Shown here: piece after piece, positions 24,953 to 33,993 of the stretch
Numbering within the stretch: position 1 is the stretch's first letter
How the letters are laid out: each line of letters opens with the position of its first letter
Assembly (NCBI RefSeq): GCF_036865545.1
Contig: NZ_CP142208.1
Location: 1,054,001 to 1,118,000, forward strand
DNA: 64,000 nt
Origin: Erwinia sp. E_sp_B01_1
GTDB taxonomy: Bacteria > Pseudomonadota > Gammaproteobacteria > Enterobacterales > Enterobacteriaceae
Direction: 5' to 3'
Made by a program: the position numbers and the translations under genes
Notes under the pieces: model-generated
Told to the model about the DNA's origin: nothing
Databases searched by the model: none
Seen by the model: the letters and a program-made list of their open reading frames with translations, nothing else

Positions 24953-25256
24953 TCCCCTGCTGGCAAGGATGCCAGTGACTTTCCCCGCGAGAAAAGCTTG
25001 ACCCCGGTGAGCCATCCCCTTATGTTGCTTTTAGCCTGTGAGCATTGATTCAAATACAATAAATTTTGCCCATCCTTAGCCCGAACTGGACTGACTCTTG
25101 ACAGATTTTCTTAAAAGTACCCTTTCATCCGTGCAGCCCCGGTCCCCTTCAGGGACAGCTGCTATGCTTTCTGTATCCGTGCAAACTGGTAGTGACACCG
25201 GTGAAAATCACGGAATAAATCTCGCTGACAAAGCGAATGATGCGGAAAGTAAAACG

Positions 25257-25934
25257 ATGAAACATTTACTGGCAACACTTACCCTTGGCAGGGGAACACG
25301 CAGCGATCTCCTTCCGCTTCTGCGGGAACATCTTCCCGAAGAAAATATCACCCATATCGGACTTCTGGACGGGCTTTCAACACGGGAGATCGAACGTCTT
25401 TACTCCTCAGTCGGCGCTGAAAAAGTGGTGATGACCCGTCTGGAGGACGGCACGCACGTCGTGCTCTCCGCCGCTAAAGTGGAAGAGGCGCTGCAAAAAC
25501 AGATTGTCGAACTTGAACGTCAGGGCTACGAGACTATCCTGATGTTGTGCAGCGGACAGTATAAAAATCTGTTCACTGACAGCGCCATCCTGCTGGAGCC
25601 TTACCGTATTTTGCCGCCGCTGGTGGATGCAATTACCGGCGGGCATCAGGTAGGCATTGTGGTGGCAAGAGAGGAGTATATTGCGGAGCAGGCTTATAAA
25701 TGGCAAAAACTGGCGCAGAAGCCTCACTTTGCGGTCGCCAGCCCCTGGCATACCAGCGATGATCAACTGATTGATGCGGCGCTGCTGTTACAGGAGCAGG
25801 GCGCAGATGTCGTGGTGCTGGATTGCCTGGGATATCATCAGCGGCATCGTGATTTTTTACAGAAATTGTTGGGAATCCCCGTGCTGCTGTCCAACGTGCT
25901 GATAGCCAGACTGGCAGCGGAACTGCTTGTGTAA
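25257..25934 (+). CDS. aroM: AroM family protein
   Basis: The 225-residue cytoplasmic protein has the same length as E. coli AroM. The C-terminal motif is strongly conserved ([42 protein letters not shown]), as is [14 protein letters not shown]. It resembles the Asp/Glu racemase superfamily, but no activity is established. I prefer the ATG at 25257; the frame is open upstream to 25098, but that extension lacks homology. Position in aroL-yaiA-aroM-ppnP is conserved. Confidence 0.9.
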   Translation: [225 protein letters not shown]

Positions 25935-25994
25935 ACGAGAAACTCTCGGCACTTTTACACTGTTACCTTTGTCTCTGATTTTAAGGATGCTTAT

Positions 25995-26285
25995 ATGCTC
26001 AACGTCAGTGAGTACTTCGACGGAAAAGTGAAATCAATTGGTTTCGAGAGTGCCAGTACCGGGCGCGCCAGCGTGGGCGTGATGGCGGAAGGCGAATATA
26101 CGTTTGGCACAGGCCAGGCGGAAGAGATGACCGTGGTCAGCGGAACGCTGAAAGTGTTGTTGCCAGGTGAAGTGGAGTGGAAACATTACGAGCCGGGCCA
26201 GGTGTTCAACGTGCCTGCCCACAGCGAGTTTCACCTCCAGGTGGCAGAGCCTTCTTCTTACCTTTGCCGCTATCTGAAAGATTAA
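25995..26285 (+). CDS. ppnP: pyrimidine/purine nucleoside phosphorylase
   Basis: The 96-residue single-domain cupin closely matches E. coli PpnP/Yai[37 protein letters not shown], then [16 protein letters not shown], then [26 protein letters not shown]. PpnP splits nucleosides with phosphate, with broad base specificity, in salvage. The gene is monocistronic, with a strong terminator at 26321-26352 shared with the convergent rdgC. Confidence 0.94.
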   Translation: MLNVSEYFDGKVKSIGFESASTGRASVGVMAEGEYTFGTGQAEEMTVVSGTLKVLLPGEVEWKHYEPGQVFNVPAHSEFHLQVAEPSSYLCRYLKD

Positions 26286-26320
26286 TTCTGTCGGAAATCC
26301 CCCCTTCGGGTTTCCTGTGA

Positions 26321-26352
26321 AAGGCCCGGCGATAACCCGCCGGGCCTTTTTT
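26321..26352. terminator. bidirectional Rho-independent terminator, 11-bp stem
   Basis: AAGGCCCGGCG-ATAACC-CGCCGGGCCTT at 26321-26348 is a perfect stem followed by T residues. It separates convergent ppnP and rdgC. Confidence 0.9.
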
Positions 26353-26367
26353 ATGCTGATGAGGAAA

Positions 26368-27279
26368 TTAACGCTGAGCTTCGCCGCCCAGGGCTTCTAC
26401 CGTGTTGCTGACCAGCGCAGCCAGTTCGCTGGTCATCAGAATAAAGTCCGCATCAAAGCGTGCCTGAACATCATCCCTGTCGATATCATCGTTCTGCTCA
26501 CGCAGCGTGTCAGCAAACTTCAGGCGTTTCAGTGAACCATCATCGGACAGCAGGAACTGCACGCGCTCCTGCCAGTCCAGAGCCAGTTTGGTCACCAGTT
26601 TTCCGGCTTCGATATGGTTAGCGATTTCGTCGCACACCAGATCCTGCTTTTTACAGCGGATCACGCCGCCTTCTTCCAGCAGGGCTTTGAGCTCCGCTTC
26701 GTCCATCAGGGCAAAACCGGCAGGCGTCTCACCTGAGCGAACCCACTCGGTCATGGTCAGCTCAATAGGGCTTTCCAGCGTCAGGGGAACCACCGGCAAC
26801 GATCCCAGGCATTTACGCAGCAGCGCCAGCGTATCTTCCGCTTTTTTGGCGCTGGCGCAGTCAACCATGATCAGGTTGTTGACGGTATCGATCCACAGGA
26901 AGGTCTGGCTGAAACGGCTGAAGGCGCGTGGCAGCAGGCTGTGCAGCACTTCATCTTTCAGCGAATCTTTTTCCGTCTTTTTCAGCTTCCGCTGCTGCTC
27001 AGCTTCCAGCTTGCTGATTTTTGCTTCCAGCGCCTGCTTGATGACTGGCGAAGGCAGGATCTTCTCTTCTTTACGCGCGCAAATCAGGATCTGCCCGTTA
27101 TTGACGTGCGTCAGCGCATCGCCACGGGGGCCCATAGGTGATACCCAACCGGTTTTGGCCATATCCTGGCTGCCACAAGGGGTAAAAGAGAAAGCCTCAA
27201 GCTGTTTTTCCATCTCTTCAACCGCCAGGGGGATCTCGCGATTCAGACGATAGACCATTAAATTCTTAAACCACAGCAT
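26368..27279 (-). CDS. rdgC: recombination-associated protein RdgC
   Basis: The 303-residue protein begins [18 protein letters not shown], with [19 protein letters not shown] and the [17 protein letters not shown] motif, matching E. coli RdgC (303 residues). RdgC forms a ring-shaped dimer that encircles DNA and inhibits RecA loading. I place the start at the ATG at 27279; an ATG five codons upstream is less likely. It is divergent from mak as in E. coli. Confidence 0.95.
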   Translation of the reverse strand: MLWFKNLMVYRLNREIPLAVEEMEKQLEAFSFTPCGSQDMAKTGWVSPMGPRGDALTHVNNGQILICARKEEKILPSPVIKQALEAKISKLEAEQQRKLKKTEKDSLKDEVLHSLLPRAFSRFSQTFLWIDTVNNLIMVDCASAKKAEDTLALLRKCLGSLPVVPLTLESPIELTMTEWVRSGETPAGFALMDEAELKALLEEGGVIRCKKQDLVCDEIANHIEAGKLVTKLALDWQERVQFLLSDDGSLKRLKFADTLREQNDDIDRDDVQARFDADFILMTSELAALVSNTVEALGGEAQR

Positions 27280-27423
27280 TATGCTTTCCCTCACTGGCGC
27301 GCGTCATGCGCGCTCTATCAAAGTCAGCGCGCATGATAGCGAATCGGCGGCGCTGTTTCATTGCCTTTCCGCCCCTGGCCTTCTAAGGTAGAACACAGAC
27401 CGTTAAATAATGAGGAATAACAA

Positions 27424-28329
27424 GTGCGTATCGGTATTGATTTAGGTGGAACGAAAATTGAGGCGATCGCGCTCTCTGAATCCGGCGACACGCTGTTCCG
27501 TCAACGGGTGGCAACACCACGCGACGACTACCAGAAAACGCTGGAGGCTATCGCCGATCTGGTAAACCTGGCCGAAGAGAAGACAGGCGAGAAGGGAAGC
27601 GTCGGTATTGGCATTCCGGGCACGCTGTCGCCGTTCACTAAACGGGTAAAGAATGCTAACTCGACCTGGCTGAACGGTCAGCCGTTGGATAAAGACCTGC
27701 ATAAATTGCTGAACCGTGAGGTGCGGATTGCCAACGATGCTAATTGCCTGGCAGTCTCTGAAGCGGTGGACGGGGCTGCCGCGGGGAAACAGACGGTTTT
27801 TGCGGTGATTATCGGCACCGGCTGTGGTGCTGGCGTGGCGCTGAATGGCCATGCACACAGCGGCGGTAACGGCAACGCGGGTGAGTGGGGGCACAATCCC
27901 CTGCCGTGGATGGATGAAGACGAGTTGCGTTACCGGGAGGAGGTTCCCTGCTACTGCGGCAAGCAGGGCTGTATCGAAACCTTTATCTCCGGCACCGGTT
28001 TCGCCATTGATTACCACCGGCTCAGCGGCGTGGAGCTGAAAGGGGCAGAGATCATTACCCTGCTTGAGCAGCAGGATCCGGTAGCCGAACTGGCGATGAG
28101 CCGCTATGAACTGCGGCTGGCAAAATCGCTGGCGCAGATTGTGAATATTTTCGACCCAGAGGTCATTGTGCTGGGCGGTGGAATGAGCAACAACGAACGC
28201 CTGTACCGGACGGTGCCGCTGTTGATGAAGAAGTGGGTATTTGGCGGCGAGTGCGAAACGCCGGTGCTGAAAGCGATGCATGGCGATTCCAGCGGCGTGC
28301 GCGGTGCCGCCTGGTTATGGCCACTGTAA
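27424..28329 (+). CDS. mak: fructokinase (ROK family)
   Basis: The 301-residue protein starts at a GTG and has the ROK ATP motif ([13 protein letters not shown]), the catalytic region ([35 protein letters not shown]), and zinc ligands in [36 protein letters not shown]. coli Mak phosphorylates fructose, and mannose weakly. The GTG start is supported by exact alignment with the E. coli N-terminus. A terminator follows at 28337-28362. Confidence 0.94.
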   Translation: MRIGIDLGGTKIEAIALSESGDTLFRQRVATPRDDYQKTLEAIADLVNLAEEKTGEKGSVGIGIPGTLSPFTKRVKNANSTWLNGQPLDKDLHKLLNREVRIANDANCLAVSEAVDGAAAGKQTVFAVIIGTGCGAGVALNGHAHSGGNGNAGEWGHNPLPWMDEDELRYREEVPCYCGKQGCIETFISGTGFAIDYHRLSGVELKGAEIITLLEQQDPVAELAMSRYELRLAKSLAQIVNIFDPEVIVLGGGMSNNERLYRTVPLLMKKWVFGGECETPVLKAMHGDSSGVRGAAWLWPL

Positions 28330-28336
28330 ACGCAAT

Positions 28337-28362
28337 AAAAAAGGGGCTTTCGCCCCTTTTTT
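28337..28362. terminator. bidirectional Rho-independent terminator
   Basis: GGGGC-TTTC-GCCCC is flanked by A- and T-runs, between convergent mak and the ethanolamine permease gene. Confidence 0.85.
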
Positions 28363-28376
28363 GCATCCGGCCGCCC

Positions 28377-29741
28377 TTATTCTCCAAACAACATCGCATC
28401 GCGGGGGGCGCTGGCCCGCTGATTTTTGGTCATCAGGAAGTAGAGGTATCCGGCTACCATAAAGGCCACAAACAGCGCGCCAATCACCGGGTTAAACCAC
28501 AGCATCGCTATCAGGCAGACCAGCGCCAGCACCAGCGCAATACCCGGAACAATCGGATAGCCAGGCGCGCGGAAGGTGCGTTCCATTTCCGGCTCGGTAC
28601 GACGCAGGCGGAACAGGCTCAGCATACTCATCAGGTACATCACAATCGCGCCAAACACCGCCATAGTGATCATCGCGGCGGTCAGCGTCATGCCCTGCAG
28701 ATTAATCCAGCTGTCGCTGAAAATCGCCGCAATACCGATCACGCCCCCAGCGATAATGGCCCGGTGTGGCGTCTGAAAGCGTGAAAGCTTAGCCAGGCCA
28801 GCGGGCAAATAGCCAGCGCGTGAGAGGGCAAAGAACTGACGCGAATAGCCCAGGATAATGCCGTGGAAGCTGGCCACCAGACCAAATAAGCCAATCCACA
28901 CCAGCATATGCATCCAGCCGGAATGCTCACCCACAATCATTTTCATGGCCTGTGGCAGCGGATCGTTGATGTCGGACAGGGTGCGCCAGTCACCTGCGCC
29001 GCCCGCCAGCAGCATCACGCCTATTGCCAGCACCACCAGCGTCAGGATGCCGGAGATATAGGCTTTCGGGATGGTGCGTTTCGGATCTTTGGCTTCTTCT
29101 GCGGCCATCGCGGCCCCTTCAATGGCCAGGAAGAACCAGATGGCAAAGGGGATAGCGGCGAAAATACCCGATACCGCAGGCAGGCCGAAGCTGTCGCTGC
29201 CTGACCAGCCGTTCGCGGCAAAATTAGCCACGCTGAAGCCCGGTGCCACCACGCCCATAAACACCAGCAGCTCAAGCACGGCCAGTACGGTGACCACCAG
29301 CTCGAACATTGCCGCCAGCTTCACGCCCAGAATATTCAGCGTCATAAAGACGATATAGGCGCCTACAGCGGCATATTTCGGGTTGAGGTCCGGATACTGC
29401 ACGTTGAGATAGGCGCCAATCGCCATGGCAATAGCAGGTGGAGCGAAAACGAATTCAATCAGCGTAGCCATACCAGCAATCAGGCCGCCAGTCTCGCCGA
29501 ACGCGCGGCGGCTATAGGCAAACGGGCCACCGGCATGGGGGATCGCCGTGGTCAGTTCGGTAAAGCTGAAGATAAAGCAGGTGTACATGGTGGCGATCAG
29601 CGCGGTGGTCACCAGGAACCCCAGCGTGCCCGCCACACCCCAGCCATAACTCCAGCCGAAGTATTCACCGGAAATCACCAGACCTACCGCAATGCCCCAC
29701 AGATGGATTGTGCCCAGAGTGGGCTTTAGCTTAGCTGTCAT
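28377..29741 (-). CDS. eat: ethanolamine permease (APC superfamily)
   Basis: The 454-residue membrane protein has about twelve spans and belongs to the APC superfamily. Features include LWGIAVGLVISGEYFGWSYGWGVAG, the consensus IPHAGGPFAYSRRAFGETGG, the EGAAMAAEEAKDPKRTIPKAY loop and SRQFFALSRAGYLP. These are typical of Eat-type ethanolamine permeases. I place the start at the ATG at 29741. The gene is divergent from an APH-type kinase and an AraC regulator that probably belong with it. No eutBC lyase gene is in the window. This cluster replaces araJ between mak and sbcC. Confidence 0.82.
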   Translation of the reverse strand: MTAKLKPTLGTIHLWGIAVGLVISGEYFGWSYGWGVAGTLGFLVTTALIATMYTCFIFSFTELTTAIPHAGGPFAYSRRAFGETGGLIAGMATLIEFVFAPPAIAMAIGAYLNVQYPDLNPKYAAVGAYIVFMTLNILGVKLAAMFELVVTVLAVLELLVFMGVVAPGFSVANFAANGWSGSDSFGLPAVSGIFAAIPFAIWFFLAIEGAAMAAEEAKDPKRTIPKAYISGILTLVVLAIGVMLLAGGAGDWRTLSDINDPLPQAMKMIVGEHSGWMHMLVWIGLFGLVASFHGIILGYSRQFFALSRAGYLPAGLAKLSRFQTPHRAIIAGGVIGIAAIFSDSWINLQGMTLTAAMITMAVFGAIVMYLMSMLSLFRLRRTEPEMERTFRAPGYPIVPGIALVLALVCLIAMLWFNPVIGALFVAFMVAGYLYFLMTKNQRASAPRDAMLFGE

Positions 29742-29980
29742 ACCGATATCCCCGTGATGAATTTTATTGTCAGTCGATAATGCCGTCGCTACCGGGCGGG
29801 AAACTTGACGCCGGGATAAGGAATTTTGTGCTCTGCGGTCAACTCCCCCGCAAAAAAAGTGCCGGATGCACGCTACAGTCAAAAGAGGGTCGTCTGCGGT
29901 CAAGCGGGTAAGGGCGGGCGACGCCATGCTGGTATCACCACGGTGGGTAACCGACAGCCAACTTTTTCTGGAGCCTGACT

Positions 29981-30985
29981 ATGACTGCCACGCAATATGA
30001 CAACCTGGATAATACTGCCCTGTTGAATCTCGCCCGACGTACCCTGGCCCGTTATCCGGCAGCCTTACAGGGCGAGCTGAGCCTGCTTTGTCGCTCGGAG
30101 AACGCGACTTTCCTGTTACAGGCAGGAGGGAAACGTTATGCGCTGCGTCTGCATCGCGGCAACTACCATGCGCGGGCGGATATCGAAAGTGAGCTGCACT
30201 GGCTGGATGCACTGCGGGAAACCGGCATCATTGTGCCTCAGGCTGTGCCGGATAAAGAAGGTCAGACCGTGCAAACCCTGCAACTGGAAGACGGCAGCGA
30301 GCGCCATGCCGTGCTGTTTGACTGGATTGAAGGCGATATGCCCACCACCGATGTCGATCCGCGTGCGTTTCAGCAGTTGGGTCACATCACTGCGCGCCTG
30401 CATCAGCACAGCAAAACCTGGCAAAAGCCAGCCGGTTTTCAGCGCATCATCTGGGATCATCACACCATGGTCAGCCCACAGAGCCACTGGGGTGACTGGC
30501 GTGATGCGCCCAATCTGCGCAGGGAAGATCGTCCGGTAGTGGAAGAAGCGATCGCCAGAGTAGGTAACGATCTTCTGACCTTCGGCAAAGACGCCTCTAA
30601 ATACGGCCTGATCCATGCCGATCTTCGCCTGACGAACCTGCTGCTGCACAAAGGTGAAACGCGGGTGATCGACTTCGATGACTGCGGCATGGGGTGGTAT
30701 CTGCACGATCTTGCGGCAGCGATCAGTTTTGTGGAGCACCATCCCCGTGCAGCCGAATGGGTGGATCACTGGATCAGGGGCTACGAGCAGGTGGCGCACA
30801 TCAGCGACAGCGAAATGGCGAGGGTGCCAACGCTGCTGATCCAGCGTCGCATCCAGCTGCTGGCCTGGGTGGGATCTCATGCGGAAACCGAAATGGCTCA
30901 GAGCCTGGGGCCGCAGTGGGCAGATCATTCAGTCAGGCTGTGCCGCCGCTATCTTGAAACCAGCGAACTGCCTGTCGGTGCCTGA
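29981..30985 (+). CDS. APH-family small-molecule phosphotransferase
   Basis: The 334-residue kinase has the choline/aminoglycoside kinase fold. Its N-lobe contains YALRLHRGNYHARADIESELHWLDALRETG, the catalytic loop is H212-A-D214-xxxx-N219 (HADLRLTNLL), and the metal-binding motif is VIDFDDCG. Family members include choline, ethanolamine, homoserine and hydroxylysine kinases. The gene is divergent from an ethanolamine permease, which makes an amino-alcohol substrate plausible, but this is inferred from context only. The symbol is left blank because no characterised orthologue is certain. Confidence 0.75.
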   Translation: MTATQYDNLDNTALLNLARRTLARYPAALQGELSLLCRSENATFLLQAGGKRYALRLHRGNYHARADIESELHWLDALRETGIIVPQAVPDKEGQTVQTLQLEDGSERHAVLFDWIEGDMPTTDVDPRAFQQLGHITARLHQHSKTWQKPAGFQRIIWDHHTMVSPQSHWGDWRDAPNLRREDRPVVEEAIARVGNDLLTFGKDASKYGLIHADLRLTNLLLHKGETRVIDFDDCGMGWYLHDLAAAISFVEHHPRAAEWVDHWIRGYEQVAHISDSEMARVPTLLIQRRIQLLAWVGSHAETEMAQSLGPQWADHSVRLCRRYLETSELPVGA

Positions 30986-31118
30986 GGTTGCACCTTTAGC
31001 GGGCATAATCAGCGCGCTGTTTCCGTCGCTGCTTTGCTAAGGCCTTGTTTTCCGGTGAGAGCTTAAGACCTGGTATGAAAATTGCTGCATTAGCAGGATA
31101 TTTTCTGCAGTCGGGGCG

Positions 31119-32192
31119 ATGATAATGGAAACAGGTCTTATCCAGCAGCCTGAGATGGCGACAGCGCTGAATGCCGCAGCGGTCAGCAACCGCGGCGTGC
31201 TGGCTGCTGCGGCCAGCGGATTGAGTGATTTTATCAGTGATAAGGGCGGCGATGTGGATCGCATCTTTGGCGTCAGCGGTATTGACCCGGAGTTGCTCTC
31301 CAGCCCGACCCTGAGCTTAGGTTTAATCAACTATTGTCGGGTGATGGAAGAGGCGGCACGCTGTTCCGGTTTTGATAACTTCGGTTTGCACTACGGCAGG
31401 CAGTTTAAACCGCAGTCATTAGGTCTGATTGGCTATGTCGGATTATGTTCCGCCACGCTGGAGCAGGCGTTGCAGAATGTGGTGAACGCCTTCCCTTACC
31501 ATCAGCACGACACCCTGACCCGACTGGTTGATAAAGGGGATTGCTGGCGTCTGGACTACCAGGTTCGCCACGGTGCGATACTCAGCCGTCGTCAGGATGC
31601 TGAGCTGACGCTGGGGATGTTTATGAACCTGATCCGTCATGTGACGGGGAAAAACTGGGCCCCGCGCGAGGTGCATTTCGAGCATCCACGGCCTGCTCAG
31701 TGGCATGAACACTGTAAAGTCTTTGATGCGCCAGTCTATTTTGACCAACCCTTCAACTCTTTAGTGATCCCCAAACGCGATCTCGCACGATCGATGCCCG
31801 ACAGCGATCCAATGTTACTGATGGTGATGCAGGATGCTATCCGCCGTCTGAACAGCGCAACGCCGCAGCAGAATATTGTCGATCAGGCCCGGGCGCAGGT
31901 GCATCTGGTCTTGCTGAAGGGAGAGCCGGTGCTGGAAGAGGTCGCCGAGAAAATGGGGCTCTCAAGCTGGTCACTTCAGCGCCGTCTGCGTGATGAAAAT
32001 CTCAGCTTTACCGCGCTGGTGGATAAAGTACGCTGCGAGATGGCAACCCACTATCTGCAGCAGCGTCAGCTGCCGATTTCAGAGATGGCGCTGCTGCTGG
32101 GCTATTCCGAAGTCAGCGCCTTTTCCCGTGCCTTTCGCCGCTGGTTTGGCATCAGCCCGCGTCAGTGGCGTCAGGATGCAATGGTGGGGTAA
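31119..32192 (+). CDS. AraC family transcriptional regulator (Arabinose_bd N-terminal domain)
   Basis: The 357-residue protein has an N-terminal ligand domain of the Arabinose_bd/OruR type (SDKGGDVDRIFGVSGIDPELLSSP, QSLGLIGYVGLCSATLEQALQN). A C-terminal double HTH lies at about 255-352 (VAEKMGLSSWSLQRRLRDENLSFTALVDKVRCEMATHYLQQ, then EMALLLGYSEVSAFSRAFRRWFGISPRQWR). It lies about 130 bases after the kinase gene on the same strand. It probably regulates the permease/kinase pair. The start may be the ATG two codons later. Confidence 0.85.
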   Translation: MIMETGLIQQPEMATALNAAAVSNRGVLAAAASGLSDFISDKGGDVDRIFGVSGIDPELLSSPTLSLGLINYCRVMEEAARCSGFDNFGLHYGRQFKPQSLGLIGYVGLCSATLEQALQNVVNAFPYHQHDTLTRLVDKGDCWRLDYQVRHGAILSRRQDAELTLGMFMNLIRHVTGKNWAPREVHFEHPRPAQWHEHCKVFDAPVYFDQPFNSLVIPKRDLARSMPDSDPMLLMVMQDAIRRLNSATPQQNIVDQARAQVHLVLLKGEPVLEEVAEKMGLSSWSLQRRLRDENLSFTALVDKVRCEMATHYLQQRQLPISEMALLLGYSEVSAFSRAFRRWFGISPRQWRQDAMVG

Positions 32193-32196
32193 CCCA

Positions 32197-32634
32197 TCAG
32201 CGCTCTGGTTTGAAATCCAGCACCATTTTTTTGGGCAGGTTTGCGGGCGGCGGCGGTAAATAATCTGCGCTGCTGACCACGCCCCAGGCTTTCTTACAGA
32301 GCACTTCATCCCCTTCAGTGCTCACAACCTCGTAACGGCCTTTGTCATTGTACTGAATGGTAAGGGTACACTCACGACCGGCATACAGACTGGCGTTGTA
32401 AAAATTGCGCTGAATGCCATACCCTAATTTTGCCGTATAAAGACAGTCCGGCTTACTGATCCCTGGCTGCGGAGTGACGCATTGTTTCTCTGCGGCGGCC
32501 TGCATTTCCTGTTCCGTTGGCGGGGGAAGTTTCGGATGCTGCGGCTCATTAACAGACTGGCACGCTGCCAGCACGAAGAGTATCAAGCCGGTTCCCCCTG
32601 CCTTTCCCGCTTTACTTAGCTTTGAGCGCATCAT
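32197..32634 (-). CDS. lipoprotein with a TolA C-terminal-like domain
   Basis: The protein of about 145 residues has a lipoprotein signal peptide with lipobox LAAC and a short Pro-rich linker (PKLPPPTEQEMQAAAEKQ). Its C-terminal domain, YGIQRNFYNASLYAGRECTLTIQY, GDEVLCKKAW and FKP, follows the spacing and cysteine pair of TolA domain III. That TolA domain binds TolB, colicins and filamentous-phage g3p. A lipid-anchored stand-alone copy might interact with Tol-Pal or phage proteins, but this is inference. The start is either of two adjacent ATGs (32634 or 32631) behind GGGG. It is convergent with the AraC gene. Confidence 0.72.
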   Translation of the reverse strand: MMRSKLSKAGKAGGTGLILFVLAACQSVNEPQHPKLPPPTEQEMQAAAEKQCVTPQPGISKPDCLYTAKLGYGIQRNFYNASLYAGRECTLTIQYNDKGRYEVVSTEGDEVLCKKAWGVVSSADYLPPPPANLPKKMVLDFKPER

Positions 32635-32946
32635 TTTCCCCAAAAATAATAAAGATAATCTTATGTCTGCCGATAGTTTACAGGGTTGGCTTCTGGCTGA
32701 CAGATTATTCCAGCATCCTGAAACCTTTTACAGATTATTCACCTCCTGCATACAAGCAGCAACATTATCATTTTAAGGTTGTTTATTAAACAGATTGATT
32801 AATAACGGGTATAAACTTTATTATGCATTCGGAATGTTATTAGCTGTTCAGCACTTTTACTTTGTGCTTCTTTTTACCGACATTCTGAAAATATCGTTCT
32901 GCTAATGCAGTGCTGGATTACTGTTTACTTTATTCATGGAAAAGAA
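32635..32946. other. AT-rich divergent intergenic region
   Basis: No gene is visible over about 310 AT-rich bases. It presumably holds the promoters of the TolA-domain lipoprotein gene and the CsgG-like operon. I could not pick unambiguous -35/-10 pairs. Confidence 0.45.
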
Positions 32947-33624
32947 ATGAAACGTCATTATCACCTTGTTGCTTTCACGTTATTAAGCTCTGCTGCGCTC
33001 AGCGGCTGTGCCACTGAATCCTCGCGGGCCATTGAGGCACCCCAGGTTACAGCAGCGACCCAACCTGCTTATCAGGGCGTGAAAAGCCCGATTGCCGTAG
33101 GCAAATTTGATAATCGCTCCTCTTATATGAACGGCATCTTCTCGGATGGCGTGGATCGTCTTGGCAATCAGTCCAAAACCATTCTGATCACTCACCTGCA
33201 ACAAACCGGCCGCTTTACCGTGCTGGATCGCGCTAACCTGGACGAGCTGAAAGCCGAAGCGGGTTACAAGCGTAGCACTCAGGCGATCAAAGGGGCGGAT
33301 TATGTCGTCACCGGAGATATTACCGAATTTGGGCGTAAAGAAGTGGGCGACCAGCAGCTGTGGGGCATTCTTGGCCGGGGCAAAACGCAGGTTGCCTACG
33401 CAAAAGTTAACCTGAATATCGTGGATGTTGCGACCTCAGAAGTGGTCTATTCCGTTCAGGGTGCTGGCGAATACAAGCTTTCAAACCGTGAAGTAATTGG
33501 CTTTGGCGGCACCGCCAGCTATGACTCCACCCTGAATGGTAAAGTCATGGATCTGGCGGTTCGCGAAGCAGTGAATCACCTGGTCAGCGGACTGGAATCC
33601 GGCGCATGGCGTGCGGCTAAATAA
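32947..33624 (+). CDS. CsgG/HfaB-family outer membrane lipoprotein
   Basis: The 225-residue protein has a lipoprotein signal peptide with lipobox LSGC. Its CsgG-like domain includes PIAVGKFDNRSSYMNGIFSDG, LITHLQQTGRFTVLDRANLDELKAEAGYKRS, GADYVVTGDITEFGRK, and VAYAKVNLNIVDVATSEVVYSVQGAGEYKLSNREVIGFGG. CsgG forms the nonameric curli secretion pore; HfaB acts in Caulobacter holdfast anchoring. Here the gene leads an operon with DUF4810 and DUF799 lipoproteins, not with csg genes. A different outer-membrane assembly is implied. The start at 32947 is chosen because it gives the signal peptide directly. Confidence 0.85.
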   Translation: MKRHYHLVAFTLLSSAALSGCATESSRAIEAPQVTAATQPAYQGVKSPIAVGKFDNRSSYMNGIFSDGVDRLGNQSKTILITHLQQTGRFTVLDRANLDELKAEAGYKRSTQAIKGADYVVTGDITEFGRKEVGDQQLWGILGRGKTQVAYAKVNLNIVDVATSEVVYSVQGAGEYKLSNREVIGFGGTASYDSTLNGKVMDLAVREAVNHLVSGLESGAWRAAK

Positions 33625-33639
33625 GAGAGGGAATTTAAA

Positions 33640-33993
33640 ATGCGTATTGTGAAATATACTCTGGCAGCGGCCACGGCTCTGCTATTAACGGCCTGCGCCG
33701 GAAAATCAACCAGCCTCTATTACTGGGGCGATTATCAGCCTTCGTTATACAGCTATTACCAGCACTCAGCGGCCCCAGAAAAAGAGATTGAAACGCTTAA
33801 CGCGGTTATTCAGCAGGCGCATGCGAAAAATAAACTGGTCGCGCCTGGTTTGCATGCCCAGCTGGGATTGCTGTATGTAGATACCGGTCATCCTGATTTG
33901 GCCTTTCAGCAGTTTACCGCTGAGAAAACGGCTTTTCCTGAATCCGCTCACTACATGGATTTCCTGATGCGTAATAAGCAGGGAGAAAAATAA
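33640..33993 (+). CDS. DUF4810 family lipoprotein
   Basis: The 117-residue protein has a lipoprotein signal peptide with lipobox LTAC. The domain has SLYYWGDYQPSLYSYYQ, then a TPR-like helical part (GLHAQLGLLYVDTGHPDLAFQQFTAEKTAFPESAHYMDFLM). DUF4810 proteins almost always lie between a CsgG-like and a DUF799 gene, as here. The stop overlaps the start of the next gene, so the three are translationally coupled. Function is unknown; an accessory role in outer-membrane assembly is inferred. Confidence 0.82.
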   Translation: MRIVKYTLAAATALLLTACAGKSTSLYYWGDYQPSLYSYYQHSAAPEKEIETLNAVIQQAHAKNKLVAPGLHAQLGLLYVDTGHPDLAFQQFTAEKTAFPESAHYMDFLMRNKQGEK

